64,000 bases of DNA from an uncultured Lachnospiraceae bacterium (GCA_934317005.1 CAKREB010000003.1:1-64000); one strand, 5' to 3'; shown: positions 8,148 to 16,931, numbered from the stretch's first letter. The notes: generated by a model not told the origin, from the sequence alone. Made by a program: numbers and translations.

Positions 8148-9620
8148 ATGGACGAGAAAAAAGGCTTTTTCCAAAAAGCAGGCACCTGTATCGGAGTAGG
8201 CTTTGGAAAAATCGGAGCGTGGTTTCGAGCATTTGGAGAGGCGGTTGCAAAAGGAGATATATTTGTAAAACTATCCCTCCTGATCATGGGAGCAGAGCAC
8301 TTTAGGAGAAAACAGATTATCAAAGGAATCATCATGACATTGTTTGAGGTTGTGATCGTTGCATATACTGCGCTGGTAGGGATTCCTTATATTAGTAAGT
8401 TTGGTACTTTGGGTACGGTAGAGCGGGAAGTTGTTTTTAATGTGGACACAATGCAGAATGAAACGAATAATTATGACAATTCATTTAAAATTCTGCTTTT
8501 TGGAATCGTAAGTATTCTGGTTATATTAGTTTCTGTGGGGATTTGGATGAACAATGTGGTTCATGCCTATCACTTACAGAAGATGGCAGAGGAAGGCAAA
8601 CATATCAACACATTTGCAGAAGATATTCATGATCTGATGGATGAAAAATTCCATAAGACGCTGTTGTTCTTTCCTTGTCTGGGAGTTGTAGTTTTTACGA
8701 TCATTCCTTTGATCGTCATGATCTGCGTGGCATTTACGGAATATGACAAAGCACATATTCCGCCGGCATCATTGTTTTCATGGGTTGGTTTGGCAAACTT
8801 TAAGAGTCTTTTTTTTGGAAACTCTGTTTCCATTACGTTTGGATATACATTTCGAAAAATTTTAGTATGGACTCTGGTGTGGGCAGTTTTTGCAACACTT
8901 ACGACATATATCGGAGGAATTTTACTTTCTCTTCTGATCAACAACAAAAACACAAAGTGCAAAAAGCTTTGGAGAACCTTGTTCATTATTGCGATTGCGG
9001 TACCACAGTTTGTGACCTTGCTGCTGGTTCGTAACTTCTTTGCAGATTCCGGCATTGTCAACACGATCTGCAGTGACATTGGTTTTACGGATTTTCTAAA
9101 GCATGTGGGACTGTTAAAGGAAAGTATGCATTATATACCATTTTTGACAGATCCCAAATGGGCGAAGGTTATGATCATTCTGATCAATATCTGGGTTGGT
9201 GTTCCATATCTGATGTTGATTGCAACAGGTGTGCTGATGAATATTCCGGTGGATCTGATGGAAGCAGCTAAGATTGATGGAGCAAATAAGTTTCAGATTT
9301 TTAGAAAGATTACGATGCCATATATGTTATTTGTAACAGGACCGTATCTGGTGACACAGTTTGTACAGAATATCAATAACTTTAATGTCATTTATCTTTT
9401 GACACAGGATGTATACGTTACGAAAGATCAGGCACTTGCAAACTCCAGTGGTAAAGAGATTGACCTTTTGGTTACATGGTTGTTCCGGCTGACACAGGAA
9501 GAATATAATTACAAGATGGCTTCGGTTATCGGTATTATGGTATTTTTGATCTGTGCGGTATTTACGCTGATTGCATTTACCCGCATGACTAGTGGAGATA
9601 AGGAGGAGGCGTTTAGATGA
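8148..9620 (+). CDS. sugar ABC transporter permease, MalF type
   Basis: An integral membrane subunit of a CUT1 importer. It is 490 residues, with an N-terminal segment of two to three extra membrane helices and a large loop before the core, as in MalF. The EAA loop that contacts the ATPase is present (EAAKIDGANKFQIFRKI, about residues 370-386). The ribosome site AGGAGGG lies before the ATG. Its stop codon overlaps the start of the MalG-type gene (ATGA), indicating translational coupling. No ATPase gene is nearby, so a shared MsmK-type ATPase encoded elsewhere is expected. Confidence 0.92.
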   Translation: MDEKKGFFQKAGTCIGVGFGKIGAWFRAFGEAVAKGDIFVKLSLLIMGAEHFRRKQIIKGIIMTLFEVVIVAYTALVGIPYISKFGTLGTVEREVVFNVDTMQNETNNYDNSFKILLFGIVSILVILVSVGIWMNNVVHAYHLQKMAEEGKHINTFAEDIHDLMDEKFHKTLLFFPCLGVVVFTIIPLIVMICVAFTEYDKAHIPPASLFSWVGLANFKSLFFGNSVSITFGYTFRKILVWTLVWAVFATLTTYIGGILLSLLINNKNTKCKKLWRTLFIIAIAVPQFVTLLLVRNFFADSGIVNTICSDIGFTDFLKHVGLLKESMHYIPFLTDPKWAKVMIILINIWVGVPYLMLIATGVLMNIPVDLMEAAKIDGANKFQIFRKITMPYMLFVTGPYLVTQFVQNINNFNVIYLLTQDVYVTKDQALANSSGKEIDLLVTWLFRLTQEEYNYKMASVIGIMVFLICAVFTLIAFTRMTSGDKEEAFR

Positions 9621-10519
9621 TGAAAGAAAATAACACAATTACTTCCTCTCAGGTGGCAAGTATCAAACGAATGGGTAAGATTAAAAGAGGAATAGGTTTG
9701 ACGGTACGTCATTTGTTTCTGGCTTTTCTGGCAGTTGTCTGGCTGGTTCCGATCGTATGGCTTTTTGTGACATCACTTAGTACATATAAGGGAGTAAATA
9801 TCAGCCACTTCTTTCCGGAAGGATATACACTGGCAAACTACAAAAAGCTGTTTCATGAGGATACGGTAGCGCAGTTTCCTTCGTGGTTTATGAATACACT
9901 CATCATTGCGGTTTTTACCTGCATTATATCATCACTTTTTGTGCTGATGGTAGCGTATGCAACAAGCTGTCTACGTTTTAAGGGACGTAAAGCTTTGATG
10001 AATATATCGGTTATCTTAAATCTCTTTCCGGGATTTCTGTCTATGATTGCTGTGTATTTCATTTTGAAATCATTTAATCTGACAAACAGTCACATTGGTC
10101 TGATCCTTGTATATTCCGGTTCATCCGGTCTGGGTTACCTTGTGGCAAAGGGATTTTTTGACACGGTTCCGGTCGCATTGAGCGAAGCTGCAAAGATTGA
10201 AGGAGCAACCAGATTTCAGGTATTTTATAAAGTGGTGCTTCCTTTGTCGAAGCCGATCATCGTGTATACGGTTATCAACTCTTTCCTGATGCCGTGGATG
10301 GATTTTATATATGCAAAGCTTATCTTAAACTCAGGAGTATCCAGTGACTGGACAGTATCGATCGGTCTGTTTAACATGTTAAAGAGAACGCTGATCAATA
10401 ACTATTTTGCAGAGTTCTGTGCCGGTGGTGTGATCGTAGCAATTCCGATTTCTATTCTGTTTGTGATCATGCAGAAGTTCTATGTAGAGGGAATTACCGG
10501 TGGATCTGTAAAAGGATAA
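9617..10519 (+). CDS. sugar ABC transporter permease, MalG type
   Basis: The partner permease of the preceding gene: 300 residues, six membrane helices. The EAA loop is EAAKIEGATRFQVFYKV, at about residues 192-208. The C-terminus (FYVEGITGGSVKG) is typical of MalG-like proteins. The start overlaps the preceding stop codon; a second ATG follows at once (9620). It forms the channel with the MalF-type protein and takes sugar from the lipoprotein at 6677. Confidence 0.93.
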   Translation: MMKENNTITSSQVASIKRMGKIKRGIGLTVRHLFLAFLAVVWLVPIVWLFVTSLSTYKGVNISHFFPEGYTLANYKKLFHEDTVAQFPSWFMNTLIIAVFTCIISSLFVLMVAYATSCLRFKGRKALMNISVILNLFPGFLSMIAVYFILKSFNLTNSHIGLILVYSGSSGLGYLVAKGFFDTVPVALSEAAKIEGATRFQVFYKVVLPLSKPIIVYTVINSFLMPWMDFIYAKLILNSGVSSDWTVSIGLFNMLKRTLINNYFAEFCAGGVIVAIPISILFVIMQKFYVEGITGGSVKG

Positions 10520-10529
10520 TGATAGGATA

Positions 10530-10557
10530 CCGTGTAAAAGCAGATTATTTTACACGG
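10530..10557 (+). promoter_or_regulatory. intercistronic hairpin after the permease genes
   Basis: CCGTGTAAAA and TTTTACACGG form a perfect 10-bp stem around an 8-base loop. There is no following T-run. It may stabilise or process the operon mRNA. Confidence 0.5.
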
Positions 10558-10630
10558 AAAGAAATATGTGTGTGACGGTTTTGATGCCTGCCATATCACA
10601 TGATAGAAAAAATTGTAAAGGAGCATAAAG

Positions 10631-12472
10631 ATGGAAAATACATTTGTTGTAAATATTATTCACCGTCCGGAAATGGTTCCGGAGTATGCTGAAAAAGTAA
10701 CAGGACAGGGAAAGACAGAAGATATAGGAAGAAAGGCACTTCTGACAGAATCTCTTGATATTTTCAAATTTCAGCAGGAAACAGCACATAAAAATGGCTT
10801 AAAAACAACGATTCAGATGACATATGCGAGTCTGTTTAATGACGAGGCAGTAGAGCTTGCCAAAGAGCATCATGAAAAATATGGAGATGAGATCGCACTC
10901 TCTTTGTTGGGACTTCCTTGTACGGAATTTCGTGAGAAGTATAAGACAAAGGATTTTTGCATCTGGATGTTTTCGATGGAAGACAAAAGGAATATCGTTG
11001 ATGATGTGTTTGGGAAGTTTTATGAAAGATTTGGATTTTATCCGGAGTCAACGGGTTCGTACTATATGGATGCAGATTTGACCAATTATATCAAAGAAAA
11101 ATATCCGAGGGTAAAATGTGCCGTTGCAACCTGCTGGGAGGAAGGACCAAAGGCATATCATACCTGCAACAACTCATGGTATACCCTGTTTGATGGTGGC
11201 CCATGGAATCCGTGGATCCCATCAAAGCAGAATACTCATGCACCGGCTGCCAATAAGGAAGAGGATAGCGGAATCGTTGCTATTCCACATCTTTCCCGCG
11301 ACCTTTTGGCATGCTATGATGGAAACGGTTCTAACTTCGGAACACATCCACAGAATGTACTTCGTGGTATGATCTATGACAGTAAGACATGGGAATATCC
11401 ATATTTGTACAACTTGATTGATCAGTACCGTCATTTAGAAAAATATAATCATGGTTATGCTTATAACATGATGTTTGTAGGGCCGGGCTGGTTAAACAAG
11501 ATGGGACGCTGGGAGGCTCCGTATGAGCTGCTTGCCAAGTCCTATGAAGATGGCATGGCATATTACGGAAAACTGAAAAAAGAAGGAAAGCTCGTTGATA
11601 TGACAATGGCTGAGTTTGCTGATTACTATCGTGCAAATAAGACATACACAGAGCCGGAATGTGCTCTTTGGAAAGATATTTTATACGGATCAAATAAGCA
11701 GTTATTCTGGTATGCGGATCCTTATATGAGAGCCTGTGTTAATATGGATCAGGGTGGCGCGATCGTTGACTTAAGACCGTACGCAGCAAAGCTTCGCTGG
11801 GAAGTAGGTATCGGTACGAAGCATGTACAGGACGCTTCTTATCCGTTCTTGATTCAGGAAAAGTACCGTGCCGGATATTTCACACATTATGCTGGAGAAG
11901 GAACCGTGCGCAGTGCGAAAATATGTTATGATGGTGAGGAGGTTGACCTTTGTCTTTGCCGTACACATGCAAGCTTTTCACAGGAAGGAAAGACAAGAAT
12001 CCTGACATTAGATCCGGTTGATATAGAGTTCTACGATCTGACAGTGAAGCTTCAGACAAAGATTTACTTTGAAGAAGGGGCTTCTAACATTAAGATCGAG
12101 AGAAATATTCTTGAGATGAGCAATCCGGATGCGGAAGTTACGATCAATGAATATATGGTAGCCTGCTATGGTACTACAGAGTATCCGGAAGACATGACAG
12201 GCATTACGCTTTCTCTTGAAAAAGAGGGAGAAACTAAGTCGATTGACTATGCGTACAAGTGTCGTGAAGAAGCACTTGCCGGTGCAAAGAGTGCATCTGC
12301 TGTCATTCCTGCCATCGAGACAAAGGTTTCGCTTAGTACCGATGCAGAGGGCGCAGAAGGATATATTCGTGAAGGATATGCATTCTCACCAATGTTTACA
12401 CTTGGCTATCAGAAGAAGATCAGTGATAAGGAGGTATTTGCAACATGGCTCAATCTGGAAAAGGCAAATTAA
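10631..12472 (+). CDS. conserved protein of unknown function in the galactan locus
   Basis: A 613-residue soluble protein with no signal peptide. I do not recognise a named family. The first 330 residues are rich in aromatic and acidic residues. Patterns such as GFYPESTGSYYMDADL (about 137-152) and AIPHLSRDLLACYDGNGSNFGTHP (from about residue 217) resemble the (beta/alpha)-barrel seen in polysaccharide-deacetylase-like or GH57/GH38-like enzymes. Residues 350-600 look like a beta-sandwich, as in many carbohydrate-active enzymes. It sits between the importer and the GH53 enzyme, with AAGGAG before the ATG. A cytoplasmic glycoside-processing role is my inference; no catalytic residues can be assigned with confidence. 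Confidence 0.85.
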   Translation: MENTFVVNIIHRPEMVPEYAEKVTGQGKTEDIGRKALLTESLDIFKFQQETAHKNGLKTTIQMTYASLFNDEAVELAKEHHEKYGDEIALSLLGLPCTEFREKYKTKDFCIWMFSMEDKRNIVDDVFGKFYERFGFYPESTGSYYMDADLTNYIKEKYPRVKCAVATCWEEGPKAYHTCNNSWYTLFDGGPWNPWIPSKQNTHAPAANKEEDSGIVAIPHLSRDLLACYDGNGSNFGTHPQNVLRGMIYDSKTWEYPYLYNLIDQYRHLEKYNHGYAYNMMFVGPGWLNKMGRWEAPYELLAKSYEDGMAYYGKLKKEGKLVDMTMAEFADYYRANKTYTEPECALWKDILYGSNKQLFWYADPYMRACVNMDQGGAIVDLRPYAAKLRWEVGIGTKHVQDASYPFLIQEKYRAGYFTHYAGEGTVRSAKICYDGEEVDLCLCRTHASFSQEGKTRILTLDPVDIEFYDLTVKLQTKIYFEEGASNIKIERNILEMSNPDAEVTINEYMVACYGTTEYPEDMTGITLSLEKEGETKSIDYAYKCREEALAGAKSASAVIPAIETKVSLSTDAEGAEGYIREGYAFSPMFTLGYQKKISDKEVFATWLNLEKAN

Positions 12473-12657
12473 ATTTTAGATGTCCATCCTGCTTTATGCG
12501 TGACTTGGATATTGATATGTTTTATGACAAGGATAAAAAGGAATATTACTGCATCCGCTGTCAGTACACCGGCAGCGAGGAAGATGTATTGGCAAAAAAT
12601 GAAATGGTACGCTTTCGCTATCGCAAAATGTTAGAGCGTATTACGGATTTTGATTAA
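12445..12657 (+). CDS. small zinc-ribbon protein
   Basis: A 70-residue protein with a four-cysteine zinc ribbon: CPSC at residues 13-16 and CIRC at residues 36-39. The start overlaps the end of the preceding gene by 28 bases in another frame. It has its own AAGGAGG about 10 bases upstream, inside that gene, so it looks translationally coupled. The C-terminus is basic, then acidic. The function is unknown; nucleic-acid binding or a structural role is possible. Confidence 0.75.
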   Translation: MAQSGKGKLNFRCPSCFMRDLDIDMFYDKDKKEYYCIRCQYTGSEEDVLAKNEMVRFRYRKMLERITDFD

Positions 12658-12680
12658 TCACAGAAACTTCAAAATAAAAG

Positions 12681-12724
12681 GTCGGCACATTCGAATAGGA
12701 TATTGGAACGGTGCCGGCTTTTTT
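12681..12724 (+). terminator. terminator between zinc-ribbon gene and GH53 gene
   Basis: GTCGGCAC at 12681-12688 pairs with GTGCCGGC at 12711-12718 (one G-U pair), followed by six T. It would end the importer transcript, wholly or in part, before the galactanase gene. Confidence 0.7.
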
Positions 12725-12838
12725 AGGAATAGGAAGTTACCTGTACAGCAGTGGTGCATCAACGGAAATTGCAAAGCATTTGTCACAGGGCAGATAAGAA
12801 AATGTACTGATGCAGGATTTTGCAGAAAAGAGGGAAAA

Positions 12839-13945
12839 ATGGCAGATTTTATTAAAGGAATGGATATATCAACGCTGATAGAACAGGAACAGTGTGGCGC
12901 CAGATATTTTGATCATGGCAAAGAGGGCGACATGTTGGAAATTCTGAAACGCTATGGTGTCAATTCGGTTCGGCTTCGCCTGTGGAATGATCCATACGCT
13001 GAGGATGGAACACCATATGGAGCCGGTACAAATGATCTGGAAAAGACGATTATTATGGCGAAGCGTGCAAAAAAGCTTGGAATGGGATTTTTGCTTGATT
13101 ACCACTATAGCGACTTCTGGGCAGATCCCGGAAAGCAGACAGTGCCAAAGGCATGGAAGGGCTACAGCGAAGCAGAGTTAGAACAGGCGGTCTTTGATTA
13201 CACAAAAGAAACGATGGAAGTATTTGTGAAAGAGGGAATAGCGCCAACGATGGTTCAGGTGGGAAATGAGCTGACCAATGGACTTTTGTGGCCGACCGGA
13301 CAGAAGCCGGAGTTTGATAATATTGCAAGATACATCAGTGCCGGTATTCGCGGAGTGCGGGCGGTAGACACGGAAGTTCCGGTTATGATCCATTTGGATA
13401 ATGGCGGGAAAAATGAGATGTACCGTGAGTGGTTTGACAATTATATGAAACGGGGAGAGGATTTCCAGATTATTGGCTTTTCTTATTATCCGTTCTGGCA
13501 TGGTACATTAAATGAACTGGAATACAATATGCGTGATATGGCACAGCGTTATCAAAAAGAGTTAGTTATTGCCGAAGTTTCTATGGGATATACGATGGAA
13601 GATTATGCAGAATATGAAAAGCTTGCACCGTCGGAGCGAAAGGGAATGGCAACGAAGGCAGAGCTTGTTGAGAATCTGAAGTATCCTATGACAAAAGAGG
13701 GACAGAGTGCCTTTATGAAAGATATCATGGAACGTGTGGCAGCAGTACCGGGCGGCAGAGGCTTTTATTACTGGGAACCGGGCTGGATTCCGGTACATGG
13801 CTGTGGCTGGGCGACAGAGGCAGCACTGGCTTACACTGGAGAGCAGGGACCCGGCGGCAATGAGTGGGCAAATCAGGCACTTTTTGATTATGAAGGCAAT
13901 GTACTGCCTGCACTTGAAACGATTCGTGACTTTAAAGTACGCTGA
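12839..13945 (+). CDS. endo-beta-1,4-galactanase, glycoside hydrolase family 53
   Basis: Cuts beta-1,4-galactan (pectin side chains) or galacto-oligosaccharides. The GH53 barrel has the acid/base Glu144 in VGNELTNG and the probable nucleophile Glu246 in VIAEVS. From the ATG at 12839 the protein is 368 residues; AGAGGG precedes it, and the upstream in-frame extension from 12650 runs through the terminator hairpin and is not protein-like. There is no signal peptide or anchor, which is unusual because most GH53 enzymes are secreted. It may therefore act on imported oligosaccharides together with the GH42 enzyme. Confidence 0.92.
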   Translation: MADFIKGMDISTLIEQEQCGARYFDHGKEGDMLEILKRYGVNSVRLRLWNDPYAEDGTPYGAGTNDLEKTIIMAKRAKKLGMGFLLDYHYSDFWADPGKQTVPKAWKGYSEAELEQAVFDYTKETMEVFVKEGIAPTMVQVGNELTNGLLWPTGQKPEFDNIARYISAGIRGVRAVDTEVPVMIHLDNGGKNEMYREWFDNYMKRGEDFQIIGFSYYPFWHGTLNELEYNMRDMAQRYQKELVIAEVSMGYTMEDYAEYEKLAPSERKGMATKAELVENLKYPMTKEGQSAFMKDIMERVAAVPGGRGFYYWEPGWIPVHGCGWATEAALAYTGEQGPGGNEWANQALFDYEGNVLPALETIRDFKVR

Positions 13946-13950
13946 TGCTT

Positions 13951-13958
13951 TTGCGCAA
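13951..13958. promoter_or_regulatory. operator-like TTGCGCAA after the GH53 gene
   Basis: A perfect palindrome identical to those at the lacI, importer and galT promoters. It lies 6 bases after the GH53 stop and about 57 bases upstream of the galT -35, so it could pair with the site at 14081 in a looped complex. Confidence 0.5.
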
Positions 13959-13964
13959 CTGCAG

Positions 13965-14009
13965 GAAAGGAGGACTTTGTGATAAAGATATAGTAAGAAG
14001 TCCTCTTTC
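13965..14009 (+). terminator. terminator of the GH53 gene
   Basis: GAGGACTT (13970-13977) pairs with AAGTCCTC (13998-14005), extended by GAAA/TTTC with one bulge. The 3' side runs into CTTTC. It separates the galactanase unit from galTKE. Confidence 0.6.
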
Positions 14010-14014
14010 GGCAA

Positions 14015-14043
14015 TTGCTACACAATATGTTTTGTAGTATAAT
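14015..14043 (+). promoter_or_regulatory. promoter of galT-galK-galE
   Basis: TTGCTA and TATAAT are separated by 17 bases. Operator-like TTGCGCAA at 14081-14088 lies about 30 bases downstream of the expected start point, so the LacI-type protein at 4972 probably controls this operon. Confidence 0.7.
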
Positions 14044-14080
14044 GAATGTTAAGCGGTTAAAGGATAGAGAAAAAGGCACT

Positions 14081-14088
14081 TTGCGCAA
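14081..14088. promoter_or_regulatory. operator-like TTGCGCAA in the galT leader
   Basis: Perfect palindrome with the flanking ACCG also seen, inverted, as CGNTTGCGCAA at 4903-4913 and 6555-6565. It is followed by the repeat CTTTATAGGAAACT and a small AGGAAAC/GTTTCCT hairpin (14106-14124). Confidence 0.6.
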
Positions 14089-14159
14089 CCGCTTTTTCAC
14101 TTTATAGGAAACTGCTCGTTTCCTGATTTAGGAAGATGTAGACATGGGAGGATAACATC

Positions 14160-15656
14160 ATGGGTAAGCTGAATGAAAGCATTGCAAAATTGGTTCAATA
14201 TGGTTTACAGACAGAACTGATTACAAAGGATGAGAAAATTTATGCCACAAATCTGTTATTGGATCTTTTTGGCGAAAATGAATACGAAGAGCCGGAAAAT
14301 GTGCCAGAGCAGATTGATCTGGAAGAAACCTTAAAGGAGCTTTTGGACATTGCGGTAGAAAAAGGACTGGTAGAAGACAGCATTGTATATCGTGATCTGT
14401 TTGATACTAAGATTATGAATACACTGACCCCAAGACCGGCGCAGGTAATTCAGAAATTTGGGGAAAAATATAAAGAGTCCCCACAGGCGGCGACAGACTA
14501 TTTTTATAAATTTAGTCAGGATACAGATTATATCCGCCGTTATCGCTTGTGCAAGGATATGCGCTGGACGGTAGACAGTCCATATGGTGTGATCGATCTG
14601 TCGATTAATCTGTCAAAGCCGGAAAAGGACCCTAAAGCAATTGCGGCAGCTAAAAATGCGAAGCAGAGTGGTTATCCGAAATGTTTGCTATGTATAGAAA
14701 ATGTGGGATACGCAGGACATGTCAGTCATCCTGCGCGTGAAACACATCGTATTATCCCGCTTACGATCAATGACACAGACTGGGGATTACAGTATTCTCC
14801 ATATGGTTATTACAATGAGCACTGTATTTTGTTTAACGGAAAGCATGTGCCGATGAAGATTGAACGTGCTACTTTTGTGAAGCTTTTTGATTTTGTAAAG
14901 CAGTTTCCACACTATTTCATCGGTTCTAACGCAGATCTTCCAATCGTTGGTGGTTCCATCTTAAGTCATGATCATTATCAGGGCGGTCATTACGACTTTG
15001 CGATGGCGAAGGCAGATTTTGAAAAGAAGTTTACGATTCCGGGGTATGAGGATGTAACAGCAGGCATTGTGAAGTGGCCGCTGTCTGTTATCCGTATTCA
15101 GTCTGAAAACGCAGACAGATTGATCGACCTTGCAACACACATTTTGGAAAAGTGGAGAGGTTATACGGATGAGGAAGCATTTATTCTGGCAGAAACAGAT
15201 GGGGAGCCTCACAATACCATTACACCGATCGCACGCAAAAAAGGCGATCTGTTTGAATTAGATCTGACTTTGCGGAATAATATTACAACTAAGGAGTGTC
15301 CTCTTGGTGTATATCATCCACATAGTGAATATCATCATATTAAAAAAGAAAATATCGGTCTGATTGAAGTAATGGGGCTTGCAGTTCTTCCGGCAAGATT
15401 AAAGACAGAGCTTGCAGATTTGGCAGATGCTATCCTGCAAAAGAAAGATATTCGTGCTGATGAAACGTTAGCTAAGCATGCAGACTGGGTGGAAGAATTT
15501 CTTCCGAAGTATGATTCTGTTACGCAGGATAATATCATGGATATCTTGCAAAAGGAAGTGGGCGATGTTTTCGTTCATGTATTGGAGGATGCCGGAGTGT
15601 ACAAGTGCACGGATGAGGGAAGAAAGGCGTTCGATCGCTTTATTAAGACATTATAG
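14160..15656 (+). CDS. galT: galactose-1-phosphate uridylyltransferase, class II
   Basis: Exchanges UMP between UDP-glucose and galactose-1-phosphate in the Leloir pathway. The length of 498 residues and the sequence match the class II (Firmicutes) type rather than the 350-residue enterobacterial type. Visible conserved blocks are SHDHYQGGHYDF (about residues 265-276) and the N-terminal helical region. It is preceded by GGGAGG and followed by galK after 21 bases and then galE, so it is the first gene of a galTKE operon. The promoter has an operator-like palindrome. Confidence 0.96.
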   Translation: MGKLNESIAKLVQYGLQTELITKDEKIYATNLLLDLFGENEYEEPENVPEQIDLEETLKELLDIAVEKGLVEDSIVYRDLFDTKIMNTLTPRPAQVIQKFGEKYKESPQAATDYFYKFSQDTDYIRRYRLCKDMRWTVDSPYGVIDLSINLSKPEKDPKAIAAAKNAKQSGYPKCLLCIENVGYAGHVSHPARETHRIIPLTINDTDWGLQYSPYGYYNEHCILFNGKHVPMKIERATFVKLFDFVKQFPHYFIGSNADLPIVGGSILSHDHYQGGHYDFAMAKADFEKKFTIPGYEDVTAGIVKWPLSVIRIQSENADRLIDLATHILEKWRGYTDEEAFILAETDGEPHNTITPIARKKGDLFELDLTLRNNITTKECPLGVYHPHSEYHHIKKENIGLIEVMGLAVLPARLKTELADLADAILQKKDIRADETLAKHADWVEEFLPKYDSVTQDNIMDILQKEVGDVFVHVLEDAGVYKCTDEGRKAFDRFIKTL

Positions 15657-15677
15657 TATCAGGAAATGAGGAGAAAA

Positions 15678-16841
15678 ATGAAAGAAACAGTATTAAAAAA
15701 GTTTGCGGAAATTTTTGGTGATGCAGAAAATGCGAAGGTGTATTTTGCACCGGGGCGTGTCAATCTGATCGGTGAACATACCGATTACAATGGGGGTCAT
15801 GTATTTCCTTGCGCCTTAACGATCGGTACATACGGAGTAGCTAAGAAAAGGGCGGATAAAAAGCTTCGCTTTTATTCTATGAATTTTGAAGAATTAGGCG
15901 TTTTGGAGTCTTCTGTCGAAAATCTGAAGCCGGAAAAGGAAGCAGACTGGACGAATTACCCAAAGGGTGTTATGTGGGCTTTTCAGAAGAAGGGCTATGA
16001 TGTGGATTGTGGAATGGATCTGCTTTTATATGGAAATATTCCAAATGGTTCCGGACTTTCATCTTCTGCGTCAGTAGAAGTTCTGACAGGCTATATCCTT
16101 CGGGATTTTTATGGATTTGACGTGACAAATCAGGATCTTGCACTGATCGGTCAGTATTCGGAAAATAATTTTAATGGTGTAAACTGTGGCATTATGGATC
16201 AGTTTGCGATTGCAATGGGAAAGAAGGATCATGCTATTTTCCTTGATACGGCAGATCTTTCTTATGAATATGCACCGGTAAAGTTAGAGCATGCTAAGAT
16301 TGTCATTGGTTGTACGAACAAAAAGCGTGGTCTGGGTGATTCGAAATACAATGAGCGACGCAGCGAATGTGAAACAGCATTGGCAGAGTTACAAAAAGTA
16401 GTAGATATTAAGAGTCTGGGTGAACTGACAGAGGAACAGTTTGAGCAGTATAAGCATGCAATCAAGGATGAGGTCCGTGTGCGCCGTGCAAAACATGCCG
16501 TGTATGAAAACCAGAGAACAGTTGAGGCTGTTAAGGCTTTGAATGCAAATGATATTAAACGCTTTGGCGAGTTGATGAATGCATCTCATGTTTCCTTGAG
16601 TAAGGATTATGAAGTGACAGGAATCGAGTTAGATACAATGGTAGAGGCAGCATGGAAGCAGGATGGCGTGATCGGTTCCCGTATGACGGGTGCAGGCTTT
16701 GGCGGTTGTACGGTCAGCATCGTTGAGGAAGATAAGGTAGATGACTTTATCCGTGAAGTGGGCAAAGCATACGAAGAAAAGATTGGTTATGCAGCCGACT
16801 TTTATGTTGTAGATATTGGGGATGGCCCTGCTACATTATAA
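15678..16841 (+). CDS. galK: galactokinase (second copy)
   Basis: Same reaction as the copy at 845, and the two proteins are alike over their full length. Signature GRVNLIGEHTDYNGG and ATP motif GLSSSAS are intact. I start it at the ATG at 15678 because AGGAG lies just upstream (4 bases); an in-frame ATG at 15666 is the alternative. The protein is 387 residues. It lies between galT and galE and is presumably the main galactokinase of the operon. Confidence 0.96.
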   Translation: MKETVLKKFAEIFGDAENAKVYFAPGRVNLIGEHTDYNGGHVFPCALTIGTYGVAKKRADKKLRFYSMNFEELGVLESSVENLKPEKEADWTNYPKGVMWAFQKKGYDVDCGMDLLLYGNIPNGSGLSSSASVEVLTGYILRDFYGFDVTNQDLALIGQYSENNFNGVNCGIMDQFAIAMGKKDHAIFLDTADLSYEYAPVKLEHAKIVIGCTNKKRGLGDSKYNERRSECETALAELQKVVDIKSLGELTEEQFEQYKHAIKDEVRVRRAKHAVYENQRTVEAVKALNANDIKRFGELMNASHVSLSKDYEVTGIELDTMVEAAWKQDGVIGSRMTGAGFGGCTVSIVEEDKVDDFIREVGKAYEEKIGYAADFYVVDIGDGPATL

Positions 16842-16931
16842 ATGATAGAAAAGGTTGAAAAATAAAGCACAGAGCAATGATGGGTTACATACCTAAAAGA
16901 GCAGATGTAAGCATAGAAATGGAGGCAGATT

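Noticed and set aside
12650..12838. N-terminal extension of the GH53 gene
   Set aside because: It runs through a terminator hairpin, lacks a ribosome site and does not look like a signal peptide.
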